A DNA stretch of 6,823 bases from Flavipsychrobacter sp. (GTDB lineage Bacteria > Bacteroidota > Bacteroidia > Chitinophagales > Chitinophagaceae): positions 1 through 6,823 of the forward strand of contig JAJNBR010000157.1 of NCBI GenBank assembly GCA_021156265.1. Reading direction: 5' to 3'. The notes below the pieces were generated by a model. The model ran no database searches. It had not been told where the DNA came from and saw only the letters and a list, made by a program, of their open reading frames with translations. Made by a program: the position numbers and the translations under genes. The first letter of the stretch is position 1, and every line of letters begins with the position of its first letter. Below are positions 1 through 6,486 of this stretch, piece after piece.

Positions 1-1064
1 GGGCCATGGAATACTGCATACATAGCTGCCATATTAGCCAACAGTGCTTGTGCAGTACAAATGTTTGAAGTTGCTTTTTCGCGTTTGATGTGCTGCTCGC
101 GTGTTTGCAGCGCCATGCGCAATGCGCGGTTGCCATTAGCATCTATACTGATACCAATGATACGACCCGGGATGCTGCGTTTGAAGTCATCTTTGGTTGC
201 AAGGAACGCTGCGTGCGGACCACCATAACCCAAAGGCACGCCAAAACGCTGAGCTGTACCGAATGCTACATCAGCACCCAGCTCACCCGGAGGTGTCAAC
301 AGCGTGAGAGCCAGCAGATCTGTAGCCATAGCTACAAATGCACCTACACCATGCACTTTCTCAATAAAACCACGATAGTCTTCTACCGAACCTTTATCGT
401 TAGGATACTGCACTACTGCACCAAAATATGTTTCATCAATAACAGCGGACTTATAATCGCCGTATACTACTTCGATATTAAGCGGTGTAGCGCGTGTTAC
501 GATAACGTCTTTTGTCTGCGGGAATACTTCGATATCTACAAAAAACTTCGCACGGCTCAGGTGATCGTGATCCTTGTTAAGTTGGTTGAAGAACATGGCC
601 ATCGCTTCAGCTGCGGCAGTTGCTTCATCCAGTAGCGACGCGTTTGCTATAGGCAGACCGGTAAGATCAGTTACCATAGTCTGGAAATTCAACAGGCTTT
701 CCAAACGTCCTTGAGATATCTCAGCCTGATAAGGAGTGTACTGAGTATACCATCCTGGATTCTCGAATATGTTACGCAATATCACGCTTGGTGTATGCGT
801 GTCATAGTAACCCTGGCCTATGTAGTTCTTGCAAACTTTATTCTTGAGAGAAATGTCCTTTATCAGTTTCAGGTATTCTGCTTCGCTAATGGCCTCCGGC
901 ACGTTCAACCTGTGATCCATGCGAATGGCATTCGGCACAGTACGGGATACCAACTCATCCATATCCGATACACCGATGGTCTGAAGCATCTGCTCTGTCT
1001 GTTGTTCATCGGGGCCAATATGGCGGTGGATGAATTCCTCGTTCTGAAGGGAAAACAAATTCAT
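1..1064 (-). CDS. gcvP: Glycine dehydrogenase (decarboxylating), P-protein of the glycine cleavage system, N-terminal part
   Basis: The P-protein is the PLP-dependent subunit of the cytoplasmic glycine cleavage system. It decarboxylates glycine and passes the aminomethyl group to the lipoyl arm of H-protein. Reading the minus strand from the ATG at 1064-1062 gives 354 uninterrupted codons running off the left edge. The family's signature segments appear in order: RHIGP (residues 14-18), YTPYQAEISQGRLE (109-122), the TGLPIANASLLDEATAAAEA stretch (135-154), FGVPLGYGGPHAAF (274-287), PGRIIG (299-304) and QTREQHIKREKATSNICTAQ (320-339). Family members are about 950 residues, so roughly the first third is present. 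The PLP-binding lysine lies in the missing C-terminal half, so activity cannot be judged. No frameshift is seen. The start is supported by the usual MxLFxxx...FxxRHIGP spacing and by a promoter about 40 nt upstream. No Shine-Dalgarno is visible and the leader is A/T-rich. The preceding minus-strand gene ends 129 nt upstream, so gcvP is probably transcribed separately. Confidence 0.97.
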   Translation of the reverse strand, partial: MNLFSLQNEEFIHRHIGPDEQQTEQMLQTIGVSDMDELVSRTVPNAIRMDHRLNVPEAISEAEYLKLIKDISLKNKVCKNYIGQGYYDTHTPSVILRNIFENPGWYTQYTPYQAEISQGRLESLLNFQTMVTDLTGLPIANASLLDEATAAAEAMAMFFNQLNKDHDHLSRAKFFVDIEVFPQTKDVIVTRATPLNIEVVYGDYKSAVIDETYFGAVVQYPNDKGSVEDYRGFIEKVHGVGAFVAMATDLLALTLLTPPGELGADVAFGTAQRFGVPLGYGGPHAAFLATKDDFKRSIPGRIIGISIDANGNRALRMALQTREQHIKREKATSNICTAQALLANMAAMYAVFHG

Positions 1065-1102
1065 ATTATATAAAAAGAAAAATTGTTAGATAAAAGGATA
1101 CG

Positions 1103-1133
1103 CAAAGTTAGCGGGATATAAGGGAATTGCAAA
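1103..1133 (-). promoter_or_regulatory. Bacteroidetes-type promoter for gcvP
   Basis: On the minus strand TTTG (1133-1130) is followed after exactly 19 nt by TAACTTTG (1110-1103). This matches the known Bacteroidetes sigma-ABfr pattern TTTG-N19-21-TAnnTTTG at every defined base. Transcription would begin near 1097 (inferred from the usual spacing), leaving a leader of about 33 nt before the gcvP ATG. That is too short for a glycine riboswitch. Confidence 0.72.
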
Positions 1134-1140
1134 AGATACA

Positions 1141-1156
1141 GGCTAACCGGCTATCC
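1141..1156. repeat. Tandem 8-bp near-repeat GGCTAACC GGCTATCC upstream of the gcvP promoter
   Basis: Two abutting octamers differ at one base (GGCTAACC at 1141-1148, GGCTATCC at 1149-1156). They sit 7 nt upstream of the predicted -33 element of gcvP, where an activator could bind. This is direct observation of a short repeat; any regulatory role is inference, and chance is a serious alternative at this length. Confidence 0.3.
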
Positions 1157-1171
1157 TATATAGCATTTTTG

Positions 1172-1185
1172 TAATGAGCTCATTA
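1172..1185. repeat. Perfect 14-bp palindrome TAATGAGCTCATTA
   Basis: The 14 bases are identical to their own reverse complement. The site lies in the 129-nt gap between the TPR gene stop (1194) and gcvP, about 80 bp upstream of the predicted gcvP transcription start. It could be a dimer-binding operator. As an RNA it would give only about a 5-bp stem with no U tract on the minus strand, so a terminator role is unlikely. Confidence 0.4.
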
Positions 1186-1193
1186 AAGATCGA

Positions 1194-3215
1194 CTATATC
1201 GACAGCCCTACCTCCTGCGTTTCCTCAGTTCGAGGCATTCCGCCAATATTAAAAAGGCGGTAGGCAAGGGAGACTCCTATTGCCTCAGATTTATCGTAAT
1301 CAATAGCCTGTTTTTCAACTATATACTTGCCTTCCCGGTCAAGTACATAAAATTCTAGCCTTTTCTTTGCTCCTGCCCCGGAAAACACCAGGTAGACCGA
1401 TGGCGCTGGTATAGAACTATTAGTCACCCATTCAATATTACAATCCTTCAACCTGTCAACCACTATATCGTCGGGGCTGCCGCTGATGTTCAATCGCATA
1501 TTCGTCTTTAACTCGGTATCGGGCACCAGCTGGGGATATATTTGATAAAGACGATACGTATACTCGTTATAGGCTGCATTGTTTTTGCGACGCAAGGCAC
1601 ATTCTGCCTGGGCCTGGTAGACGCGGGCCAGGAAAAGTTTTTCGTAATCAGGGTCGATATTAGCATCCTGCAGCACCTCATTGAGCAATAGTTGCGCCTC
1701 TTTGTTCTCACCCTGCTCCATTTTCAGGCGCGCTACGAACAGCTTAAAATACTTGCGAACAATTTTACGCTCGTCTGTTTGTGCCTCTTTTTTAAAGCGC
1801 TCAACAAAAAACTGGGTGCTGAAATCTTTTACCAGGTACCACACCTCATCCCAGCTCACCGTGCTTTCGGTAGAAAATAGCTTGTAGATGACACGGTCAC
1901 GTTCGGGGTTTTGAGCAAACTGGTTGATGATAAGAAACTGCTGCATGTATTTTTCACCCAGCAAACGCGACATACGGGCGATGATCCGAGGATTATACCA
2001 CCAATTCTTATTCTCAAACTTCTGACGGTTAAGTAAGCTTTGCTTATTCATCAGCCTGACGAGCTGAACGCTGAAATCGTAGTGTGCCTGGCTGAGTGTA
2101 GTACCAATATGTACTTCCTTAAACCCGGCTGCTTTAGTAGCATGCTGATCGGAAGAAAGGATCAATCCATTGTAGTGTTCGGTACGAGCCAGGGCAATAT
2201 TGTACCAGCCAAAGCCAGGTGTAGAGCCATTGGCTTTTATCATATCTCGCATTAATTCCGATCCCCTGTCAGGTCGAGCTTTGTATATATCGATGATCGA
2301 AGAGTAATAAGCCCATTCCTTCAATCGCTTATCACCCGCATCCTGCATTACAGCTTGCTGGTATTCACTTTCAGCTTCGCGGAAGTCGCCGCAAATGGTC
2401 CGGAAGGTAGCATAGTTATTGTGCGGGAAGATCGGGGTATTGCGCAGCAGGTTGTAGTACATTGCCGCCGAATCTATCTTTAAAGCGTAGCTGTATAGAA
2501 TCGATTTATAGTGATACACTGATTGCTTTTCGAACTCTTCGTAACCCGGCTGAAATATCTGCGAATTTAGACGCTTATTGATGGTAATGCGCCGAAGGCC
2601 TGAATCAAGCAGCCTATTTGCATAACGCTCATTCTCGTCAATAGAGTTTTTTAAAAAGCTGTACTTCGTGCTGGTATAATACCTGTTCCTGTGTACGGTC
2701 CACCCCAGCAGGTTGTACACGTCCATCTGGTAGTCTCGTTGAAAATTCCATTTCAACACACGCCGCAATAGTGAGTGAACTTTCTCTACATCTTCCGTAT
2801 TGCTATAGCAATTCATCAGGTAGTATCCTATGAGTGTATAGTCGATGTGGTATTTATACACAGGGAAGTACTGCATGATGTCTGATGTGCGAGTAGCTAA
2901 TTCGCGGCGATAGTCGCGTTCCATCAGCGTCAATGCACGTTCCAGCGGAATGGCGGCATTTTTAAAACCTAAATAATCCGCAGCATGGTTGAACTTGTAA
3001 GAACCTTCATACATCCAACCAACATAGTAGGAACTATCAATGCGTTTGAACTCACGAGAACGTGGTAGTGCATCTTCGCTGTTCATATCAGTGCCCATGC
3101 GTTTGGCATCGATCTCATAACGCAGAGCTGCATTACGCTGCGCCTGTACATCAATACAGCCGAGTACGAAGAAGAGAAAAACAAGCCTATAAGCTAAATA
3201 ACGTGAACGTACCAT
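1194..3215 (-). CDS. Exported TPR-like alpha-helical protein of unknown function
   Basis: This 673-residue protein is not one I recognise by name. The N-terminus is a clear export signal: basic residues (RSRYLAYR), a hydrophobic core (LVFLFFVLG, 11-19) and then CIDVQAQ. Cleavage after VQA (23-25) by signal peptidase I fits the QAQ endings common in Bacteroidota. Cys20 in VLGC also makes a weak lipobox, so a lipoprotein is possible. The body is rich in Tyr, Leu and Arg and looks like amphipathic helix pairs. TPR-like stretches are at about 270-292 (GDFREAESEYQQAVM) and 484-562 (EQGENKEAQLLLNEVL, then ARVYQAQAECALRRKNN). Residues about 575-660 look like a separate beta-rich C-terminal domain (VYLVFSGAGAKKRLEFYVLD, then AIGVSLAYRLFNIGG). 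The start lies 17 nt after the MoxR stop, which points to co-transcription and possibly to a periplasmic or envelope partner of the upstream genes. The partner role is inference; the secretion call is fairly secure. Confidence 0.85.
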   Translation of the reverse strand: MVRSRYLAYRLVFLFFVLGCIDVQAQRNAALRYEIDAKRMGTDMNSEDALPRSREFKRIDSSYYVGWMYEGSYKFNHAADYLGFKNAAIPLERALTLMERDYRRELATRTSDIMQYFPVYKYHIDYTLIGYYLMNCYSNTEDVEKVHSLLRRVLKWNFQRDYQMDVYNLLGWTVHRNRYYTSTKYSFLKNSIDENERYANRLLDSGLRRITINKRLNSQIFQPGYEEFEKQSVYHYKSILYSYALKIDSAAMYYNLLRNTPIFPHNNYATFRTICGDFREAESEYQQAVMQDAGDKRLKEWAYYSSIIDIYKARPDRGSELMRDMIKANGSTPGFGWYNIALARTEHYNGLILSSDQHATKAAGFKEVHIGTTLSQAHYDFSVQLVRLMNKQSLLNRQKFENKNWWYNPRIIARMSRLLGEKYMQQFLIINQFAQNPERDRVIYKLFSTESTVSWDEVWYLVKDFSTQFFVERFKKEAQTDERKIVRKYFKLFVARLKMEQGENKEAQLLLNEVLQDANIDPDYEKLFLARVYQAQAECALRRKNNAAYNEYTYRLYQIYPQLVPDTELKTNMRLNISGSPDDIVVDRLKDCNIEWVTNSSIPAPSVYLVFSGAGAKKRLEFYVLDREGKYIVEKQAIDYDKSEAIGVSLAYRLFNIGGMPRTEETQEVGLSI

Positions 3216-3232
3216 GCCACTATTCTTAATAA

Positions 3233-4222
3233 CTAAGCATACAGCTTTAGTTTTGCCAACCTGTCCACCTCTTTATTGATAATTCCGTCCAGCGCTTTCT
3301 GCCGGCCTTCTTTATTCCGGTACATCAGGCGATGATCGAGCACCCAGCGTGCTATGTCTTTGACGTCGTCCTCTATTACGAAGGTGCGGCCTTTTACCAG
3401 CGCGTAAGCACGAAGACACTTCAAAAATGCAATGCCGCTACGCGTAGATGCGCCCAGTGCTATATCCTGGTGTTCTCGGGTGTCACGAACGATATTGCTT
3501 ACCGAACGTACAATCTCGTCATGCAGGAATACCTGTGATGAATGTTGCTGCAATGACAGGATATCATTCATACTCAGTTTCTGCTTCAGCTCCACCAGGT
3601 TTTGTGCGATGTCAATATACTCGCGATAAATATTCATCTCCACATCTTCATCCACGTAGCCGAAGTATATCTTCATAAAGAAACGGTCGAGCTGTGCTGC
3701 GGGAAGCGGATAAGTGCCCTCCATTTCAATGGGATTCTGCGTGGCTATCGTAAAGAACATTTTCTCGAGCTTCAATGTTGTATCGCCAACGGTCACCTGG
3801 TGTTCGGCCATTGCCTCCAGCAGGGCGCTTTGCACTTTGGGTGAAGCGCGGTTGATCTCATCGGCCAGCAATACGTTACAGAATAACGGCCCCTTCTTAA
3901 ATACAAACTCTTTTGTCCTGTCGTCGAATATATGGGTACCGATAAGGTCCATCGGTAACAGGTCAGGCGTAAACTGGATACGCTTGAAAACCACATGGTC
4001 TAAACCCATCTCACCGCTGATGCATTGAGCAAGCGTTTTAGCAAGCACTGTTTTGCCGGTACCGGGATTGTCTTCTATAAGAATATGCCCGCCGGCTAGC
4101 AGGCATGTCACCACCATTTCTATCTGCCTGCGTTTACCCCGGATAACAGTTTCTATCTGATCGATCAGGTGTTGGATTGCATCCGTAGCATTCGAAGAAA
4201 GAGGTTCTGAAACAGGTTCCAT
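3233..4222 (-). CDS. MoxR-family AAA+ ATPase
   Basis: A complete 329-residue cytoplasmic AAA+ ATPase of the MoxR group. Family members act as chaperone-like ATPases that mature or activate partner proteins, often together with VWA-domain proteins. Visible motifs are Walker A EDNPGTGKT (50-58, Lys57), a MoxR-typical FKRIQFTPDLLPMDLIG stretch (79-95), Walker B NVLLADEINRASPK (116-129, Asp121-Glu122), sensor 1 ATQNP (160-164), Arg180 in QLDRFFMK as the likely arginine finger, and sensor 2 GASTRSG (257-263, Arg261). Length is normal and no key residue is missing. The gene starts 68 nt after the porX stop and ends 17 nt before the TPR gene. The usual DUF58, VWA or Bat-type partners are absent downstream. 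No Shine-Dalgarno or clear promoter is seen in the 68-nt gap, so read-through from porX is likely. Family assignment is secure; the client protein is unknown. Confidence 0.96.
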   Translation of the reverse strand: MEPVSEPLSSNATDAIQHLIDQIETVIRGKRRQIEMVVTCLLAGGHILIEDNPGTGKTVLAKTLAQCISGEMGLDHVVFKRIQFTPDLLPMDLIGTHIFDDRTKEFVFKKGPLFCNVLLADEINRASPKVQSALLEAMAEHQVTVGDTTLKLEKMFFTIATQNPIEMEGTYPLPAAQLDRFFMKIYFGYVDEDVEMNIYREYIDIAQNLVELKQKLSMNDILSLQQHSSQVFLHDEIVRSVSNIVRDTREHQDIALGASTRSGIAFLKCLRAYALVKGRTFVIEDDVKDIARWVLDHRLMYRNKEGRQKALDGIINKEVDRLAKLKLYA

Positions 4223-4290
4223 AAGTCTTGAAATATAACTTACAATGTTACTGATATTCTGTTCTGGCTAAATTTAAACTTTTGTGAAAG

Positions 4291-5847
4291 CTATTTGCTC
4301 TGCAGGCGTATTATAGGCACTATCATTTCCTCAAGCGAAATACCGCCGTGCTGGAAAGTGTTGCGATAGTAGTTTACATAATAGTTGTAGTTATTGGGAT
4401 AGCAAAGAAAGACATCGCCTTTGGCGAAAATGAATGCTGAGCTTACATTGGGCCGTGGCAAACCTGCGACTCTCGGGTCGCGAAAAGCAAGCACATCTTT
4501 GTCTTCGTATTGCAGGTTACGGCCGTGTTTATACCGGAGATTGGTAGTAGTCTGCCTGTCGCCCACACATTTGCTTGGTGTCTTTACACGCACAGTACCA
4601 TGGTCGGTGGTAATGATCACCTGGATATTCTTATCAGCTATCTTACGCAGAGCCCTATACAATGGCGAGTGTTCGAACCAGCTCACTGTCAGCGAGCGAT
4701 AGGAAACTTCATCGCTGGCTAATTCTTTCAACACTTCCATCTCGGTACGTGCATGAGAGAGCATATCAACGAAATTATACACGATAACGGTAAGATCATT
4801 ATTCAGGAAGTTGTGTATGTCATCTTCCATGTGCTTACCATTCTCATTATTGGTTATTTTGATATACTGTGTTTTGAGGTGGTCAAGCTTCAGCTGCTTC
4901 AACTGATAACGCAGGAAGGTTTCCTCAAACAGGTTTTTACCACCTTCCTCATCATCATTCTTCCATTCCATCGGGAACTTCGCTTCAATTTCGGCAGGAA
5001 GCATGCCGGCAAATAACGCGTTACGCGCATATTGTGTTGCGGTAGGCAGTATGCTGTAAAACATATCTTCCTCAACTGTTCTGAACGAATCGTTTACGGT
5101 GGGCTGAAGCGATTTCCATTGGTCGAAGCGGAGGTTGTCGATAACCACCAGGAAAGTTGGTTTACCTTGTTCCAGGTGCGGCGCAATTTTTCTCTTGAAC
5201 AGCTCGTGCGAAAGTGTCGGTCCGTTTTTGCCTTTTATCCAGCTTTCATAGTTTTTTGAAATGTACTTGAAGAATTCTGTATTGGCCTCTGCTTTTTGCG
5301 ATTGCAGTACTTCCATCATTTCGGCACTGTCGCTACGACTCATTTCCAGTTCCCAGTATACAAGCTTTTTATACAGCTCCTTCCACTCTTCATGATCAGG
5401 GTTAGAGCTTAGCGCCATGAACAGGTTCCTGAAATCCTGTTGGTACGCGATTGTGGTTCGCTCTGACACCAGGCGCCGCGAATCCATGATCTTCTTCAGC
5501 GACAGCAATACCTGGTTAGGATTAACAGGTTTGATAAGATAATCTGTTATTTGCCCGCCGATAGCTTCCTCCATAATGTTCTCGGCCTCATTCTTGGTCA
5601 CCATCACCACCGGCATGTTAGGATCCATCTCCTTAATCTTAGCCAGCGTCTCAATTCCCGTTAGCCCGGGCATGCTCTCATCGAGCAACACTACATCTAT
5701 ATTCTTCTCTTTCAACAACTCAAGGGCATCATAACCGTTGGTTAAAGGTGTTACCTCGTAACCTTTATTCTTTAAAAACAATATTTGCGACTTCAGCGAA
5801 TCTATCTCATCATCTACCCACAAAATCTCACCTTGTGTTGTACTCAT
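4291..5847 (-). CDS. porX: PorX: response regulator with PglZ/alkaline-phosphatase-fold effector domain
   Basis: A complete 518-residue protein with the PorX architecture. Residues 7-120 form a CheY-like receiver: acidic pocket Asp12-Asp13, phosphoacceptor Asp56 in VVLLDESMPG, Thr84 in MVTKNE and Lys106 in YLIKPVNP. A helical linker (about 125-205) leads to a PglZ domain of the alkaline phosphatase superfamily. Its likely metal and catalytic residues are Asp237 (VVIDNLRFDQW), Thr269/Thr271 (LPTATQYAR), Asp361 and His365 (NFVDMLSH), Asp415-His416 (TTDHGTVR) and His500 (FQHGGISLEEMIVP), so the domain looks enzymatically intact. In Porphyromonas gingivalis PorX works with the sensor kinase PorY and the sigma factor SigP to control type IX secretion genes, and the PglZ domain has been reported to be a zinc enzyme that cleaves oligonucleotides. 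There is no DNA-binding domain. The gene lacks an adjacent porY, heads a probable operon with the MoxR and TPR genes, and is divergent from the acetyltransferase gene. Confidence 0.95.
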   Translation of the reverse strand: MSTTQGEILWVDDEIDSLKSQILFLKNKGYEVTPLTNGYDALELLKEKNIDVVLLDESMPGLTGIETLAKIKEMDPNMPVVMVTKNEAENIMEEAIGGQITDYLIKPVNPNQVLLSLKKIMDSRRLVSERTTIAYQQDFRNLFMALSSNPDHEEWKELYKKLVYWELEMSRSDSAEMMEVLQSQKAEANTEFFKYISKNYESWIKGKNGPTLSHELFKRKIAPHLEQGKPTFLVVIDNLRFDQWKSLQPTVNDSFRTVEEDMFYSILPTATQYARNALFAGMLPAEIEAKFPMEWKNDDEEGGKNLFEETFLRYQLKQLKLDHLKTQYIKITNNENGKHMEDDIHNFLNNDLTVIVYNFVDMLSHARTEMEVLKELASDEVSYRSLTVSWFEHSPLYRALRKIADKNIQVIITTDHGTVRVKTPSKCVGDRQTTTNLRYKHGRNLQYEDKDVLAFRDPRVAGLPRPNVSSAFIFAKGDVFLCYPNNYNYYVNYYRNTFQHGGISLEEMIVPIIRLQSK

Positions 5848-5852
5848 GTTTG

Positions 5853-5859
5853 TCCTTTT
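5853..5859 (-). promoter_or_regulatory. Possible Shine-Dalgarno of porX (AAAAGGA)
   Basis: AAAAGGA lies 5 nt upstream of the porX ATG on the minus strand. It is the only purine-rich, ribosome-binding-like site I see before any gene here, and it supports the start at 5847. Bacteroidota often initiate without such sites, so its contribution is uncertain. Confidence 0.4.
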
Positions 5860-5948
5860 GCTTGTTAAGTTTACAATCTTATGAACTAAAATTACACTAC
5901 TCCCTGATGAATACCTATTGTTTTAACTGAAGTTTTACAACTAGCTCA

Positions 5949-5980
5949 TTTGCAATAACGTCGAGAAGCTGTTAGTATTG
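5949..5980 (+). promoter_or_regulatory. Probable Bacteroidetes-type promoter for the GNAT gene
   Basis: TTTG (5949-5952) is followed after 20 nt by TAGTATTG (5973-5980), one mismatch from TAnnTTTG, at correct spacing. Transcription would begin around 5986, giving a very short leader of about 15 nt before the ATG at 6001. It lies in the 153-nt divergent region shared with porX. For the porX side I found no comparably good match; the nearest -7-like element, TAAGATTG (5881-5874), lacks a -33 partner. Confidence 0.5.
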
Positions 5981-6000
5981 CATATCCATTCATAAATACT

Positions 6001-6465
6001 ATGCCTTTAGATAACGCCAAAGTGGTGATCCGGCCGGCTGTAAAAGAAGATTGCGCCCGCATTATGGAGCTGGTGCATGAACTGGCCGTTTATGAAAAAG
6101 CACCCGAGATGGTGACTGTAGATCTCGAACATTTTAAAGAAAGCGGGTTTGGCCCAAACCCAGTGTGGTGGGCGTATGTTGCTGAAGCAGATGGACTGAT
6201 AGTAGGCTTCGCCTTGTACTATATCCGCTATTCTACCTGGCAGGGACAGAAGATGTACCTGGAGGATATATTGATAACCGAAGAGTGGCGCCGCAAGGGC
6301 ATAGGTACTCTGCTGATGGATCAACTACTAAAAACTGCTGCTGAAAGAAAATTCAGGGGCGTGAGTTGGCAGGTGCTGGATTGGAATACACCCGCCATTG
6401 ATTTTTACAAAAAGTACAACACTACATTCGATGGCGAATGGGTGAATGTAATGGTCAACTTTTAG
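6001..6465 (+). CDS. GNAT-family N-acetyltransferase, diamine/spermidine acetyltransferase (SSAT)-like
   Basis: A complete 154-residue cytoplasmic acetyltransferase of the Gcn5-related family, using acetyl-CoA to acetylate an amine. The fold reads VVIRPAVKEDCARIMELVHELAVYE-like at 8-32 (beta1-alpha1), GFALYYIRYSTWQGQKMYLEDILI at 69-92 in pieces (beta4), the acetyl-CoA pyrophosphate loop RRKGIG (97-102), and VLDWNTPAIDFYKKYN (125-140) with Tyr136 as the likely general acid. The YSTW...YLED and WNxPAIxFY signatures are those of the SSAT group, in which the YLED glutamate and this tyrosine are functionally important. Length is typical. The natural substrate could be a polyamine, another small amine or an amino acid; similarity does not settle it. 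The start follows a plausible promoter. The gene is divergent from porX, and its stop lies one base from the stop of the convergent outer-membrane gene, so it is probably monocistronic. Confidence 0.93.
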   Translation: MPLDNAKVVIRPAVKEDCARIMELVHELAVYEKAPEMVTVDLEHFKESGFGPNPVWWAYVAEADGLIVGFALYYIRYSTWQGQKMYLEDILITEEWRRKGIGTLLMDQLLKTAAERKFRGVSWQVLDWNTPAIDFYKKYNTTFDGEWVNVMVNF

Positions 6466-6486
6466 CTTACATGAACTGCCATTCGC
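6434..6486. repeat. Imperfect inverted repeat spanning two convergent stop codons
   Basis: An outer perfect 8-bp pair, GCGAATGG (6434-6441) and CCATTCGC (6479-6486), encloses an inner perfect 6-bp pair, ATGTAA (6446-6451) and TTACAT (6467-6472). The internal loop is 4 and 6 nt and the apical loop 15 nt. The centre, near 6460, almost coincides with the two stop codons (6463-6465 plus, 6469-6467 minus). It could form a hairpin in either mRNA end and act as a shared transcript end. There is no U tract, so it is not a textbook intrinsic terminator. Confidence 0.45.

Noticed and set aside
90..1073. Open plus-strand frames at 90-635 and 711-1073
   Set aside because: They lie opposite the continuous minus-strand gcvP frame, which shows unmistakable P-protein motifs. 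Their translations are Cys/His-rich and low in recognisable structure.
1065..1102. Glycine riboswitch upstream of gcvP
   Set aside because: The predicted leader is about 33 nt and A/T-rich, with no room or sequence for the aptamer.
1150..1164. GCTAT-CCTAT-ATAGC hairpin followed by ATTTTT as a terminator
   Set aside because: The stem is only 5 bp, and the T run lies on the plus-strand side, where no gene ends. The flanking genes are on the minus strand.
3154..3158. Cys20 of the TPR protein as a definite lipobox
   Set aside because: VLGC is only a weak lipobox, and VQA-Q directly downstream is a good signal peptidase I site, so lipidation was left open and not called.
4223..4290. Internal promoter between porX and the MoxR gene
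   Set aside because: TATATTTC and TAAATTTA are near the -7 consensus, but neither has a TTTG at the right distance. Read-through is simpler.
3332..5259. Several plus-strand frames of 60-104 codons opposite the MoxR and PorX genes
   Set aside because: They are antisense shadows of well-supported coding sequence, without promoters or recognisable motifs.
4291..5847. PglZ domain as evidence of a BREX-type phage defence system
   Set aside because: The PglZ domain is fused to a receiver in the PorX architecture. No brxA/B/C/L, pglX or other defence gene is in the window.
6007..6324. Minus-strand frame of 105 codons within the acetyltransferase
   Set aside because: It is antisense to a clear GNAT protein with a conserved acetyl-CoA loop, and its product resembles nothing I know.
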